Notes: a model not told the origin generated them from the sequence alone. DNA of 64,000 nt from Hydractinia symbiolongicarpus (GCF_029227915.1 NC_079887.1:10168001-10232000); one strand, 5' to 3'. Shown: positions 19,510-32,715, counted from the stretch's first letter. Made by a program: numbers and translations.

Positions 19510-22500
19510 CTAATTATTTTTATTTTCAGAACACAAAAATAAATTATAATGTTCTTGGAGGTCCAGCTTGTGGACCAAACTATATAATTTTCGAAGTGCT
19601 TGATGGTCATGCACTTCAACCTTTCTCTTAGAGCGATATGATGCCGTGGACAGAGATACCACTCGCAACGGTCCAGCGATTATTTGGTGAATTGGCACGA
19701 TATCCTGATCTATTTCATCAATGGGATTCTTTTCAAAAATGTTGTCATCGAGGTCAACTGTTTTCTGCTTTAAGAAATCAAAACTTATCGCTTGAACTGT
19801 CCCCTTTACATCTTGACGCCACTGCCGTAATGCTCTTCCTACGAACATTGATTTTCTTCGTCGTGGATCAATATAAACTACCGCATAGTAAATCTCTTCG
19901 TTTTCGAAATACTCTGCACTTGCCGAGATCTGTAGTGAAGCCCAGGATTTGAATATGATATTATTCAGAGCATCTTCTACATCTTTAGGAGGCTCAATTT
20001 TGTTTCCTTCATCTTTTGACATGCTGTCTTCGTCATCGTCATCATCTTCTTCCAACTCACTCTCCCAGGCACTAATCTAGAAATTGGAGGCAGCGTACCT
20101 ATGCTTACAAAAAGGGCAGTGGAAAAAATGGCCCCCACCATGGTTGGGGGCCAAAAAAAATTTGGGGTTTGTGAACGCTCTAGAATGGCTAATATAGCAT
20201 TTCCCAGGCTTATTTTGATAACATTCAACCAAGTTGTTTCTTCTCATCAGTACTTGTTTCCATTAGTATTCATTTAGAAACACAAAGCACAAGCCCAACT
20301 ACATCACAACCATCAACGATAGTCGACGAAACAGTCACGCCGACTACGCCGTTGCCGGTACCATTATGAACGAACGAAGAAACAATGATTGCGTGATTAG
20401 CAAAATACTGACCACAGTCCCTTTCTTAAATTGTACTCAAATTACAACAAAGTATATTATGCATAAATCTTTCACGAAATGTAAACATGGCAGCGCACAC
20501 AAGTTTCTTCGCGAAGATAAGTATATGTTACGTGAAGATTGTTGACGCTGTGGTATATTTTCCTTTAGGGCACCGTGAGTGAAAAAAGGGCACTTCATAT
20601 CAGAAAAAGGGCACTAAATCTTGGGATTTATTGCTTCTGTATCGCCCCACCCCTGGCCAGACCTCGTTTTTGAGGTTTTCAGGGAAAAATAAAATTTCTG
20701 ATTTTTTTTCTCTATAGGGCAGCGTCCGAATACCGGACGCTCTTTTGCTCTAGATTAGTGCCTGCTCTCCTCTTCCTCTTCTTCAACCACACTTTCCTCC
20801 CCTGGGTCAAATTTTCCATCAAATTCATTCTGATCTTCATCTTCCTGGTCATCATCTTGGTCTTCTATATCTTTCTTTTGTCCTCTAACTTTCGCCCCAC
20901 TTATTTTCTTCTCTTCTCCTTCCTTATTTTTAAGCAACTTTACTTTTTTTTTACTGTTTTTCTTTTCGCTTTTCTTGTTAAGAATTTCTTGCAGAAGTTC
21001 TGCATCGCTAACTACAGTAGCAGCCAAGTTAATTTTGCGTCTTTTGTTCACACCAGGTTTTTCCATAGGCTTGATCTTGTTTAAGAAAAGCTCCTCGAAC
21101 GACTTATTTACTATTGGCGCAGTAGTTGGTGTTGGTGTTGATGCCACTGGTTCAAGCTTCCAGCCGTTGGGTACCCACTGAAAACCTAATGGAGCATCAA
21201 AGGGGAACGGGCCAATAGTATCCATCACTTGTTTAGAAAAATGTTTAGCTGATGAATGAATTTCTGTAGGAGTATTGTTGCTACACATTTTCGACCCACT
21301 TGCTTAAGGTGTCGATATTTTGGTTTCTGTTGATGTGTTATCTACAGCGAACTCTACATTACTATCTGTCAAAGGTTTTTTGACTGCTTTTGGTGCGTCT
21401 TTTCCACTGTTACAGGTTGTCCAGTCAAGGGAGGGTTTTCCCGAAGCAACCCACTCATCATAGCGATGGACAAGTCGCACGTCAAAGCGAGAAGTATCGT
21501 ATTTCTCGCGGTTGAGAGGCCAGATTCCAGTGGATTCGAAACCTACCTTTACATTTCCCTCGTTCATTCCTTCATGCCATACAGTGGCTAAAAGATTGAC
21601 AAATTCAGGTTTATCGACCTTTTTCACCAATCCAAAACGATTAATTCTTTCGTTCAGCAAGTTCTCCCAGGATCGTTTTAGTGGCCCAAAACAGCGCTTG
21701 TCGAGGGGCTGAAGTATATCCGTAACGTGTGGTGGGAACTTTAACAGATGGATATTTTGATCCAAAGCTTTCTGGATCACTGGTATGGAAATGTGACTCA
21801 TGTGTCCGTCATAAAGCAACAACATTGGTCTAGCAGCATTTTGGTCAGAAAACTTATCAAACCAATCTGCGAACGTGATTGTATCCATCCATCCATTTGG
21901 TATGACAGCGTAAAATGTATTTGGTAGACCATTTTCGCCTCTCCAAGTTGACTGAAAGTTTTTACCTTGAAATATGATAAAAGGGTCAAGAACTTTACCA
22001 GCAGCGTTGCATACAGCCATCGTTGTTATATTTTCCCTCCTGGCCCCAAATGATAGCTTAAACGCTGGTTGGTTTGTTGGACCTATCACCTAAAGAGGAA
22101 GCATATTGAAATAATATATATATACCCTGTTAATACTCAGAAGGGAAGTTATGAAAAGTCGTTGCATTAAGACAAAGAATAATTACTAAGTCAAACCTTA
22201 CCTTCGATTTTGCGGGGTCGGTAGGAAATCCAGACTCATCACAGTTCCAAATATTTTCTGGCTTTATTCCAGGATTTGCTTTCAAAATCCCCTCTAGCTT
22301 GTCGTAAAAATCGTAAATTACGAAAGGGTTGGCAGTATTTGACTTTCTCGAAATGCAAATCATTGATGCTTTTTTCAGAGAAAGTCGATTCCTCTTCATA
22401 AATAACTTCATCCAAGTCCTTCCAGGGCGATTTGACACGAATGGTGTGTTGATGTCATTGACAGTCACGTACTGCTTCACTAACTCCTGAAAAAAAGAAA

Positions 22501-22968
22501 ACTTGATAAATAAAATCAAGCAAGGAAACAAGATGAATTATATTAAAGTGTACTATGAAATATTTACTCGTATCTCCACTAATGTTGGACTGAATCCGTT
22601 TTCACAAACTATAGCGATACACTTTCTCAATTCGATCTCCTCCTGCTCACTAAACACACATTTTCGACCAGCTTTGGAAAGTGACCTTCCTTTATCTACC
22701 TTCTTTAAGCGAAAGCGAAGCGAAGATTCAGCAACTTTACACTAAAAAGAAATTTATATAAAATAAAAAAAACAAGGAGAAATAATGAAACTTATTGCCC
22801 TATTATCAAACTTGCACCCCCGTACTTTTGACGAAGGTTATGTTTATATACCTCTTTCGCAATAGAACGGAGTGAAGAAGTTGAAGACTTATATAACGCC
22901 AATGCTTTCTGCATATCATCCTCTGTCCACGGAGTCTCAATCTTTCTCTTAACTTTGTTATTTGGCAT
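19510..22968 (-). pseudogene. Pogo/Tigger-like transposase (DDE_1, CENP-B-type HTH), near-intact but disrupted
   Basis: Exons 22968-22852, 22741-22568, 22486-22202 and 22089 onward join in phase with consensus borders. The first two encode a Psq-type HTH (ETPWTEDDMQKALALYK...). Exons 2-3 encode a CENP-B-type second HTH ending RPGRTWMKLFMKRNR. Exon 3 has the first catalytic Asp (NIWNCDESGFPTDP). Exon 4 has the second (LLYDGHMSHI) and third (TDILQPLDKRCFGPLKRSW). An in-frame TAA at about 21,304-21,306 follows KISTP. The same frame then continues through a lysine-rich and acidic tail to 20,771, is cut by the nested MITE, and resumes from 20,059 to a stop at 19,510. All the rest is open, so it died recently through one stop and one insertion. 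Confidence 0.8.
20066..20764. mobile_element. 699-bp MITE nested in the pogo transposase, 6-bp target duplication
   Basis: Perfect 16-bp inverted ends CAGGCACTAATCTAGA. CTCTCC occurs directly on both sides (20,060-20,065 and 20,765-20,770). Taking out the element and one CTCTCC rejoins the acidic tail of the transposase in frame (EEES-ELEEDDDDDEDS on the minus strand), which confirms the boundaries. Internal sequence has an inverted CAGCGT near both ends and no gene. CAGG ends recall hAT elements, but those give 8-bp duplications, so the superfamily is open. Confidence 0.75.
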
Positions 22969-24749
22969 GTTTGTAATTAAAATACCAATTAAATTCCTTG
23001 TATACGTTTAAAATGACTAACAACTTTAAAAACACGTCTGTACCTGAACTGTTTTTGTTTAGGAATGAATCTGATGCATTCATGCTCAATTTCGAATTCA
23101 AAAAAAAGGCGCCATTCGAAACTATTTATATAGCAAACCCTATTGGTAGGATGTTGCATAAGGGTGCGCAATAAAATGTGACCCACAAGCGGATTGTGAC
23201 GCGAATTATTGCGCAGCTGTTTTCTCAATTCGGCCACGGGTTTACATGAAAATAACTATTTACATGGGTAATCGAGACTATGTTGCGTCATTTCAACAAA
23301 AAAACATTTTAAAGATGGCGGCCGACGAAGCTAGTTGACAAAGTTTCGTGGGACCACGTGGAAGTATTTATTTAATCACTTCTTCATTTCAAGTACTAAA
23401 TATTGTTTTTCTGAAAGTATGCCGGTTTGTTAAGTGTTGAAATTGTATTATTTTCAAAGCCAGATCATTTTCACTTCGTTTCATATCATAAACAGCTTTT
23501 ATAGGTGCAGGGGATCCATGCAATTGGTGAATATTCTTCCCCTGCGCAACGATTCGCGGTGCGCAACGATTAGATGCACTAACTATACCAGTAGATTGTC
23601 ACTTTTAAATGTTCCCACACCTATGGGAAATCCGCAATTGGTTTTATTATGCCAAAATCGAGCACATAAATTGGCAGCTCTATTCAAAACTTTCATCCAC
23701 CCCTCAACGTCTTTTTGATGTGGTGTTACTCCTTCAATATCATCTAGCAAAGTTACTGTTGAGATCCTGTAAGTCAGGTAAGACCAGCATCTCTCAATAG
23801 GATTAAATCTTGAGTGACCAGGTGCATATGATTGTACAACAAATGTGTCGAGCTCAAGATTTCTCCACAGCAAGACATAGACATGAAGTAATAATGTTCT
23901 TAACTGACCAGTCAGGGCCTTCGTCAGCAATCGCCACAACAATAATAATTTCTTTTATTTTTCTTTATTTTTCAATCAAATTTATCATGTGGTTAACGTG
24001 CATTACATTGGTGCTTTCAATAACACGTGACGGATACAACTGCACCAGAAGTTTTCCAGAACGCGGCCAGTTTATTATTAATTTACTTTGCAGGAGAAGG
24101 AGAACGACTCCGCTGTATTCAGTCCTTTAGTATTTGGTAGCCAGCAGGCACATGCTTTGAATTTGGATTTGGAAAATCATAATCATTATAATTTGGTGCT
24201 TCACTAACCAAATGAAAGGTGCGTTTTTTCGCTCGCCTGCCGTTTGCTGGAATACCCACATCAACTTTATTTTTATTGTCCACAGACAGCACAAGTGTGT
24301 TTTTTTTACAAAGATATCCCATTTTGTTGACAATGCGAACTTGAGAACAAGTGAAATAAAAGTTGTTGTGTATTTTTTTTGTATTTTTTTTTTTGCAGGA
24401 ACACGTGCGTCTATCAGACATTTATAGTTTTTACTTGCTGTATTTTTTTGGGGGTGGAAGCATTAATCTGTGAATGGTGTGGCAACTAACAGTTATACCC
24501 AAAGTTTTTTTGACGTGCATATTGATATCATTTAAAGAAAGCCCATTTGTGTACATAACACTGTCTCTGTGGCGTAAGTGAGCTTCAGCAGAACCTTGTT
24601 CTATCAATGTTTTGACACAAGTAATTATCTCCGGATATTTCTTGTGTATGCCTGGACTTCCTCGTCTTTTATTTTTATCTAAAAAATAAGTAAATTGAAT
24701 TTTACCTTCATTAATAAATTTAAGAGTTAAAAAAAAGCGAGAAAAAAAA

Positions 24750-25137
24750 TAAAAAATTCGTTTTAAGTTTGTATGGCAACTTACTTTGTTTAAAGTTTAT
24801 ATCATTTCTTATCGTATGTCAAAAAATCTTGGTTTGATTCTTTTTTTTTTCTGGTTTCCTATTGAAAAGTACCGGTGCAATTACACCTGTACTTTTGAAG
24901 TTCGTTTCAAGATCGTATAGCAATTTACTTCGTTCAAAGTTCGTATTATTTATTTTTGTATGATAAAAAAACTTTGTTTAAGTTTGTGTCATATATTGAA
25001 AAAGTTCCTGTAAACTTCATTTATATTTTTTATTTTAAAAGAAGCACTTTGTATGACATTCGTTTAACGAAACGAAGTACTTCGTAGCATTTGTATAATT
25101 ATACGAAAAAAACATAAGAACATCTTGAGACGATGTT
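24750..25137. repeat. TTCGTAT/AAAGTTTG-rich repeat, probable MITE relic
   Basis: Repeated words (AAAGTTTRT, TTCGTATNATTTATTTTTGTATGATAAAA) and an end reading AACATCGTCTCAAGATGTTC on the minus strand resemble the repeat at 16,330-16,660. A left partner end was not found. Confidence 0.3.
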
Positions 25138-27237
25138 TCTTTTGTGTAATTAAATGTTTACTTTTTGATGTTGAACGTTTTTTTTTGACTTTGTTGTTGT
25201 TGGTGTTTAGGGTTCTTCATCCTGAATTTAAAAATTATTTGGCACACTTGTCTCTAAATCAGAATCGGGGGTTGTCCAGGTTTTCATTTCCTACATGATG
25301 GGCTCTGCAGATTAAGAAGACTGACTTGCAAAATTGTTTTTATTAGTAGTGCCATTATGACAATGTGCACCCAAATCTTGAGCAATGCCACATGTTGTTT
25401 TTCCCATAGCTGCGATCTTGATAGAAAAAGCAGTAAGTGTAAGTGTTTCCTTACCGATTTTGAGCCACTGCTCTGCTGTGCGCAATTTTGGGTCTATGTT
25501 AAGGAGTCTCTGACTAGTAGACTACTTACTATTTTGTTCTTAATATGGAGTATCATTTGTTGGCTTTGGCCTTATCTTGTTTTTTTAAACTTAAACTGGA
25601 GGTCCTTGTGCTCAGGCTTGATAGTATGTTAAGTGGTTATTAATTTGTTGAGCTGACAGATAAATAATAAATGTTGAGCTGCAGGCACATTTGAAGAACT
25701 AGTGCAGTGTTGTTATATTAATTATCAAAACCTTAGTGTGGGCCTAGATCCTTTATACAGACAAATGAGACTAAACACTTCTGCAACCTGTAAGATCTGG
25801 TCTATTGCTAGAAGCCACCCGAACTATGCAAGGTAAACCTAATGTATACGAACCAAAAGTGCTAAAGGACTTAATTCTGAACAAACTAAAATTTGCAGTG
25901 TGGGTGCATTTAAAGGTAACACAGGTCAAAAATTTTGATGTGTTTTAATGTGAAAATGAATATGAACTGTCCACACTTTTTTATCTCTGTAAACATGGTT
26001 TTTGAGTTTTTAGGTTAGTTACTGCCATGATAGTGCCAATAACGATATTTTATTTGGTAAATTATTGAGATGTGTGATGTATTTTAATTACTGTACTTTT
26101 TTTGACGCCTGCATTCGCAATGTAATGATTAAACTCTTCAGCTGATTTGCTGTTCTCATGTCCTGAAATAAGAAAAACATTTTAAAGTTTTTACAATTTT
26201 ATAAATACAATACAGTCCAGTTGTAAGCGTATACATATGCTCAACTTGCAAAAATAATTGCTTTTATTAAAAAACATAGCGAGTTCCTTTCGAATTGCAC
26301 GAAAATAGTTGCTTCGTGTTAAAAACAAAAGCATAGCAAGAACATTGCTTATAAACGATACTCTGCAGAAGAAAAAACGCAAAAGCCATTGATTCTTTAT
26401 TTTTTTTAACAATGAAACTACTTAAAGTAACACGATTTAAATCGTCAATATATTTTAAGATTATTTCAAACCTCTTTCAAAAAAACAAATCTAATGGTCT
26501 AAATATTTTAAAAAAACTAATGCTGCTATTTTTTAAAACTTTTAATATATAATATTTCTTTATCATCGAAACATTTTTTTTAATTTGCAAAACTTTTTAA
26601 AAGTTCTTCTTATAAAAAGCAACTAAGAAAGAAAAAAATCTAAAAATATAACTTTTGATGTTTTTGAAACATCAAAACACTCTGAGACGTTTTTTTGTTT
26701 TTTAAATTTAAATACTGCAGAAAGAGTCAAAAAATATGACTTGACACAAAAGAAAGGAGCAAACACTCATGGTAGGGACAATTTGTTCTGGTAAGACTAA
26801 AAAGATACAAAGTCAAAACACATTGTTTTTCTGAAAAACTTCGCCTGCCCTAGTCAATTTTTGGTTGGTTTGTGATACATCGAAGTGTTGAAAAACAGTC
26901 TGTTTTATGCATTCTACTTTTTTTTTCTAAAGCTTCTTTCCGAACTAATTCTCTGTTGACCATTTTGTTCATTCCGAAAACGGTTTTTACCTTTCTCTCC
27001 GCTACCGTAGAAATCTTCTTCATTATCCTTGGTGTGACTTTTAGTTTGAGCGGCAAAGCTGGTTTAGGTGGCTAATCTGGAAATACAATGTCAAAGTCAT
27101 CCCTTAAAAAGACGTTTTGTGGTTGCTGTTCTTGCTGCTGAGACGGTGGTGCTCCTAAAGTGACTTCTGGCTGTTGTTGTGTTTTTGTTTCCTCCTGTTG
27201 TGGCCGTGGCTCTTTTGATAATGCGGCTTCTGGTTTT

Positions 27238-27474
27238 TTAAAATGATTTGTTTTTGTTTTTGTTGCTGCTGCTTAGGTGGTTGTGCTTGTTGAATAGAAT
27301 ACCACTAGTAGTCTCTGTTGTAACTGTTTTACCATAAAAGTATACAACCCATATAAACAAACAAGATACAATAATCAATATCAACAGAAGCACAGCAATA
27401 GTTACACAAGTTAATATAAACAAGGGCTGTCTCCAACAGCATATAACATTAAGAATCTGGACTGTGATATCCAC
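27238..27474 (-). pseudogene. Single-pass membrane segment with Gln-rich tail, unplaced coding scrap
   Basis: The frame has CCWRQPLFILTCVTIAVLLL followed by ILIIVSCLFIWVVYFYGK, a strong transmembrane helix. Continuing on the minus strand (27,300-27,080) there is a Gln/Pro-rich stretch (QPPKQQQQKQ, then in a shifted frame QQQPEVTLGAPPSQQQEQQP). A short exon-like segment upstream (27,598-27,536) reads MAAEKDTYKLKNKKLPDSDE and ends at a GTGAGA donor. The joins I tried hit stops, so this may be a decayed gene or one whose splicing I misread. Confidence 0.25.
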
Positions 27475-30229
27475 AATTACTCAACCAAACTATATCAGCA
27501 ATATCGACGATTCCGCACTCTATTGTTTATCTCACCTCCTCATCACTGTCTGGTAATTTCTTATTTTTCAGTTTATATGTGTCTTTCTCGGCAGCCATAT
27601 TATAAAACAATCTGATATGAAAAGTAGAATAAATAACACACAGTGCGGCGTTATTATTTTTAGCTGGCATTGATATTGTCAGACTAAAGTCAATTGTGCT
27701 GGACATTTCACCCAGGGCTTTAGCCAAATCCCTTTTCATATAGGACATTGAGAGGACAACTTCCTAATAAAATTTAAAAAAAATAAGGTTATTATAATAT
27801 ACACCTTTTTTAAAAGAACATTTATAAGGCTGGGATTGTTCTTTAAGTTATTTTTAATTATTAGAATAAATTAAATCTGTGCATTCTTATACACGGTTTT
27901 AAAAAAAAAGCAACAATGCAAACACCAAAATACAGAAGTTGTAAAATACCTGTAATACGGTATTCATCTCTTGTTGCTGCTTCATCATCATTTTGACTGC
28001 GTCGAAGGTTGTTTTGCATGGCGAACACGAATTACTTCCTTCTGGTATTTCGTTTAGAATTTGTTCGCATAGTTTGATAATTTACGACAGCACTCAGCAA
28101 GATGCACAAAGAAATATGTTGATACAGGATAATAGAACCTGAGAACGAAGTTGAGATGTTTTGTGTCAAGACAAAGAAAAACAACAAGAGTTTCAATCAT
28201 CACTCGCTATTTGCAATTACAAAAAATTTATACAATATGATTATACATTATTAATCTCACTCTGTTTTATTTTTGGACTTTCCCCAAAGTTTTGAATTAA
28301 CCCATGTTGAGCCAAAGTTGATATTATTACCAATTCATAGGCTGTCTGAAATAACTTTATGGGACATTTTCTAGTAATGCTATCACACATTCCGACTATT
28401 TTTGAGTTGATGTTCCCAATGAAGCGCTTTTTACTGCTACCCAATCTACTGCTGCTTTGCTTTGTTCTGTTGAAATAGCTATTTGTTGACTGCTGCCTTG
28501 ATTAATATGCCGATTAACCTGATGTCAGAAAAAAAGAGAGAAAAAAGAGAAAATATAATCAAAACAAGCATTCATCACTTCTTAAATTTCTTACCTGGTA
28601 TTTTGTTACCACATGTGCTGCTTATGAATGCTAATACCTCTGTTTTCACATTTTCTTCCCATTGTGAGATGATTTCTGTTTTTTGCTTTGCACAAACTTT
28701 ACAGCAAACAAAGTTTACTATTCCTCTCCCACCTTTTACCTTTTCCAACTAGCAATATCAAACCTACCCCAATTTTTAAAAGTGTTTAGTTCAACTTATT
28801 TCTTTGTTATTTTTTTAGACATTTTACGACAATTTTATAGCATTGATACAATTTCCATATTTAACTTAACTGAATTTAAGCTAAACAAGAAGCCCAATGG
28901 CTTTGAGATTTCCGGCCTAAGCATAGATAATAATTTTGGTGGGAATTTAATTTAAAGAAATTTTGGCAAAAGTGGAAAACTCGCTTGCACCTAATTTTCG
29001 TACAAGAACGTACATCCTCCCTCAGGCCTGAGTTAACATAACTGTTAAACTACTGTACCCTAAAATCCAGCGTGTAGACTTATAAAACCCACTTTTAGAC
29101 ATAAATGAGTCTAACCCAGTAAACAGAAATTAATTTCTCAAACCTAACCCTGACTATAAATTCACCAATAAGCCAACGTGACCACATACCTTACTGGCTG
29201 CATTTTAAAAACGTTAAAAACATTAGAAGGCTTTCTTCCATTTCAATGTTCTTATAAAAAAACTGTCTATATATAAAAAAATTAGTGAAATATTTTACAT
29301 ATATTATTCTCAAAAAAACAAAAGCTTTAACTTGATGTCTTTGAAATTGATCTAGAAAATTTTAGAAATTTCTATGATACAAATCCTTTTATGTAAAATT
29401 GAACTTCTGAACAAATTCGTTGAATGTTTCAGTATTTTTAAGCTTTATTCTTACTCTCTTGCTTAATTTTTTGAAAATGCTGACGCTGGATGTTTTGATA
29501 AAGACTGATCATAAAAAGAAAAAAACATTTAAAAAAGGAAAAGCAAAAATAAAATTGTAGTATGAACTGAGTTAAAAGTTACTAATAAATCATTGTCAAT
29601 ATTGCAGAATAAATTCGTGCAAAATATTGGGGTTTTCATGGAATACTTTGTAGTATTTAAGCATGTATATAACTCATTCAATTTGCGTTAGTGACAATCC
29701 TAATTTTTTTCCGTAGTGCTTATTAATGCAATATTCTATTTTTGGGTGTTTGTGCAGAATAATTAATGCACTTTAAACCCTAATTCACACATAAGTTCCA
29801 CACTTTTTTATTCCACACTTTTTTAACAAGCTGGCGTTATTTTCATGATTCTTTGCCCAGGACAGTGGCTGGAACCAATATTGTTCTGAAAATCTGGAGT
29901 TCATAGAAAGCAATGGTAATGTATGAGACAAGTAATGTATATATACATAATTTTACCGACTTTGAACAGGTTCTTTATTGAACTCCAATGTATTTACATG
30001 TGATTTGAGAGTAAATTGTGATAAATTAACATATTTACGTATTGTGTTACGTAAAATTAGGTTACAGTATGAATAGCCAACTAAGTTTCACGATAGATAA
30101 TTTATGCGCAGTTTATAGCATTCTATGGTAAAAAGTGTAGAGTAAAAAGTGTGCACCTTACTCCACAAACTGTTTGAGTGCTTTCAAATGTAAAGATGGG
30201 TCTTTCCTTTGGCACATCTTCTTCAGGTG

Positions 30230-30520
30230 CGATTAACGATTTTCAAAATAGCTGCAACTCTACATCAATACCTTCGTCCACTATCCCTCCACTTTCCTCA
30301 TCACTCGAATCTTCAGTCATCTCTTTTTCTGTCCCTTTATCCACCTGCTCTTCATTCTCATCATAGCTTTTTCATCTAAGCTATCACATTTGCTTTCAGC
30401 GCTGTCGTCAAACTCAATCCGTTTTTTTACTTTTTACTATTTTTTTTTTTTCCTCAGCTTCTTTTTCCCTTCTTCTAACACACCAAGATTTCCATTTTTC
30501 AACTAGTGTATCAAGTTTAC
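30230..30520 (-). pseudogene. Lysine-rich then acidic coding relic, frameshifted
   Basis: Minus-strand frames read YSKLDTLVEKWKSWCVRRRE and a Lys/Glu-rich run, then after a stop and a shift an acidic stretch KEMTEDSSDEESGGIVDEGI. The pattern resembles the charged C-terminal tail of transposon proteins such as the pogo product in this window, but no catalytic motif accompanies it. Confidence 0.25.
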
Positions 30521-32715
30521 TATAATATTTTAGTTTTAAGTTATCTGATAAGAATAATTTTTTTTATTTTTTCACACTGAAATTAAACCTCCGCACTTAT
30601 TTCAGAAACGCATAAGAATGTTATAGGACGCCGTCCTAAATCCGACGGTCAAATTTTTGTTGGCTGTGTTATTTTTTTTTCGTAAGATAACAGATGTGTA
30701 CTTGTGTGAGTAAGATAACAGATGTGTACTTATTGTTATTGCTTTTTTTTCTTAACTATTTTTTTTAGGGTTTATGTCCAGGCCGTGGTGACATTAATAG
30801 TCTCTTTTTTCCCAAGGATGACTTATGTACAAGTACAGAGAATTGGTAAAACGTAATTAGAAACAAAATAATCGCTTTGTGGATTAGCCTGGAATTATTT
30901 GTCAAAATGTCTTTTATGCTTATACTAAATAAAAATAAGAACAAAAGCTTAATAAATATTAGGTACCCTGATTCTGAAGTCTACATTTCAGTTCTTACTT
31001 CCAAAACAAAAGTCTTTGCTATTTGATAGCTTCCAATTGGTAGGATACCTGGGCATATTTAAAACTTTGTATACAAGTTGTAATATCTAAAAAAAACGTG
31101 TCTCCTTAATTGATTATAGGTGAACTAATTGATAATAAGAAATTTATAAAAAATTTTTTTAATATGATCACGTCATTGACGACATAAAATATGTCCCCAT
31201 CAACTGTTGGCCCCCTATCTGAACAAGTATATTTTTCACAGGTTATTTAACTAGTAAATGATTATTTAAAAAAAAGTTTCCTTTTAAAAAAAAACAGTAA
31301 CAAAAATAGGTTATTTTGTAACAGATATATTTTTCAGGAAGGCTGTCTTGAAAAAGAAAAATAACTAATTGCTTCTTTCGATAAAATGTTTTTTTTCAAC
31401 ACAAGTCAAGTTTGAAATGAAAACACAGATCTTGCTTGACAGAAACACTATGTCCAGAACTCACTCTGTGTTATCGCTAGCTCGTATCACCACCATCAGC
31501 ATAATTTTGTACCTAGTATGCTTAACTCCCATTCTGTCTCATCCATCTTTTTTCTGCATTATTTACTACTTTCTTTTTTGTCATGCATGATTTTTCATTT
31601 ACCCTGGACATTTTAATATTTGAATTTTTTATGCAAACTTTAACTGTTTTTTTATTTTTTAAAGTAGAAAACTAAGACAGGGTCATTGCGAGATGATACA
31701 CTGGTTAACTTTTATTAAATAGGTCTTTGCAGAAATCAGTTTTTTAATCAGCTAATCAATTATATTATATTGAAAGGGTATCATCGCATATATAACGTAA
31801 AATAAAATAGTAATATCTTCAGTTTTAAAAAAGGGTCCAGAAATTTGGTGCAAACTTAATCGCATGAATTCATTTTGTACTGACTATTTTTAATGCATAA
31901 TTTGTGTATTTATATTTTTAACGTGGAGGTCTATTTATAGTGTGATAATTATTTACATGTAGTGCACTTGCTCAATTTTGATGCGGTTGTTTTTCTTCTT
32001 CCGTATTTTAGAACACTAATCAAGAACAATATAGTTTCTTTAAGAAAGTAGGATTGAATAAACTTGTCTAGTTTTGTAGTATCACTGACATATTTCTACC
32101 TTTCTAAATTTGTAAATCTGTTATTTAGAAAAAGATATTTTAGTAAGTGCAAACAAATCCTTTTACTTTAAATCAAATGCTCCTTAACCTTAGGCCCCTA
32201 GGTTTATGTTGTTTGATTATGTGATACCTTATTTGTGTGAACGTTATGAAAGGATATAAGTTGTAATTCGATTATTTTGCATGGAAAAATGTGCAGCATA
32301 TTAATTTTTGTGAATTTATACTAAAATTGCATATTTTTTTTAAAAAATGCATGGCATTTATAAACATAACAGAAAAGAGATTTGTGGTGGTATTCTGTAA
32401 TCATGTAAAAAGTTCTACATATTATATAGTTTCACATATTCTGTATACTATGATTATTTTACTGCAGGCCAACAGACAAGTCCTAAGGTTACGAACGATC
32501 AATTAAACTAAAACTAGTAGTTCAATGTATATATATATACATACAATATCATCTTAAACTTTTCTTTTAATTTCTGAGAATTTGTATTGAATTATTATCT
32601 TCTTACTTTTTTGTAGATGCTCAGATAATAACTAAAAAAAAATAATATGTAATAATTACAATGGAAAATAATACTATCTGCACATAATCTTTGTTCTTGG
32701 GGACAAAAAACATTG

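Larger units (their letters stand above)
19002..23585. mobile_element. Pogo/Tigger-like DNA transposon (4.58 kb), TA target duplication
   Basis: Inverted termini TAGTCAGTGCATCTAATCG (left) and TAGTTAGTGCATCTAATCG (right, other strand) extend into TTGCGCACY, about 28 bp. TA flanks both sides (19,000-19,001 and 23,586-23,587). Removing the element with one TA rejoins the interrupted transposase pseudogene in frame (NLLV|PLLKK). Subterminal copies of TTGCGCACTTG occur at 19,020-19,250 and may be transposase binding sites. It carries one transposase gene on the minus strand and a nested MITE. Confidence 0.85.
18829..24678 (-). pseudogene. DDE-type transposase pseudogene of a cnidarian-expanded family, split by a pogo element
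   Basis: Reading right to left: an exon at 24,678-24,435 preceded by an acceptor (TTTTTTAG), with GSPGIHKKYPEIITCVKTL and an HTH-like segment; a shifted frame to 24,119 with TLVLSVDNKNKVDVGIPANG; then ADEGPDWSVKNI (about 23,935-23,900); then SYAPGHSRFNPIERCWSYL down to 23,588. These supply the D (VDNK), D (DEGPD) and E (NPIE) expected of a DDE fold. After the 4.6-kb insertion the frame continues at 18,999 (PLLKKMIFRMRLRRNETPG...) to a stop at 18,829. Several frameshifts and stops show it is dead. I know the motif set from many uncharacterised cnidarian proteins but cannot name a superfamily. Confidence 0.6.
25140..32700. other. Gene-poor AT-rich stretch with scattered minus-strand coding-like scraps
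   Basis: No complete gene could be assembled. Scraps with coding character on the minus strand include 28,750-28,594 (acceptor GCTAG, donor GTAAGA; a Cys-rich VNFVCCKVCAKQKTEIISQW segment), 28,070-27,953 (IKLCEQILNEIPEGSNSC..., donor GTATTT), 27,769-27,540, 27,474-27,238, 27,190-26,853 and 30,520-30,230 (an acidic tail). Most contain stops or cannot be joined in phase. From 28,970 to 30,170 and 30,620 to 32,700 I see nothing identifiable. Confidence 0.5.
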
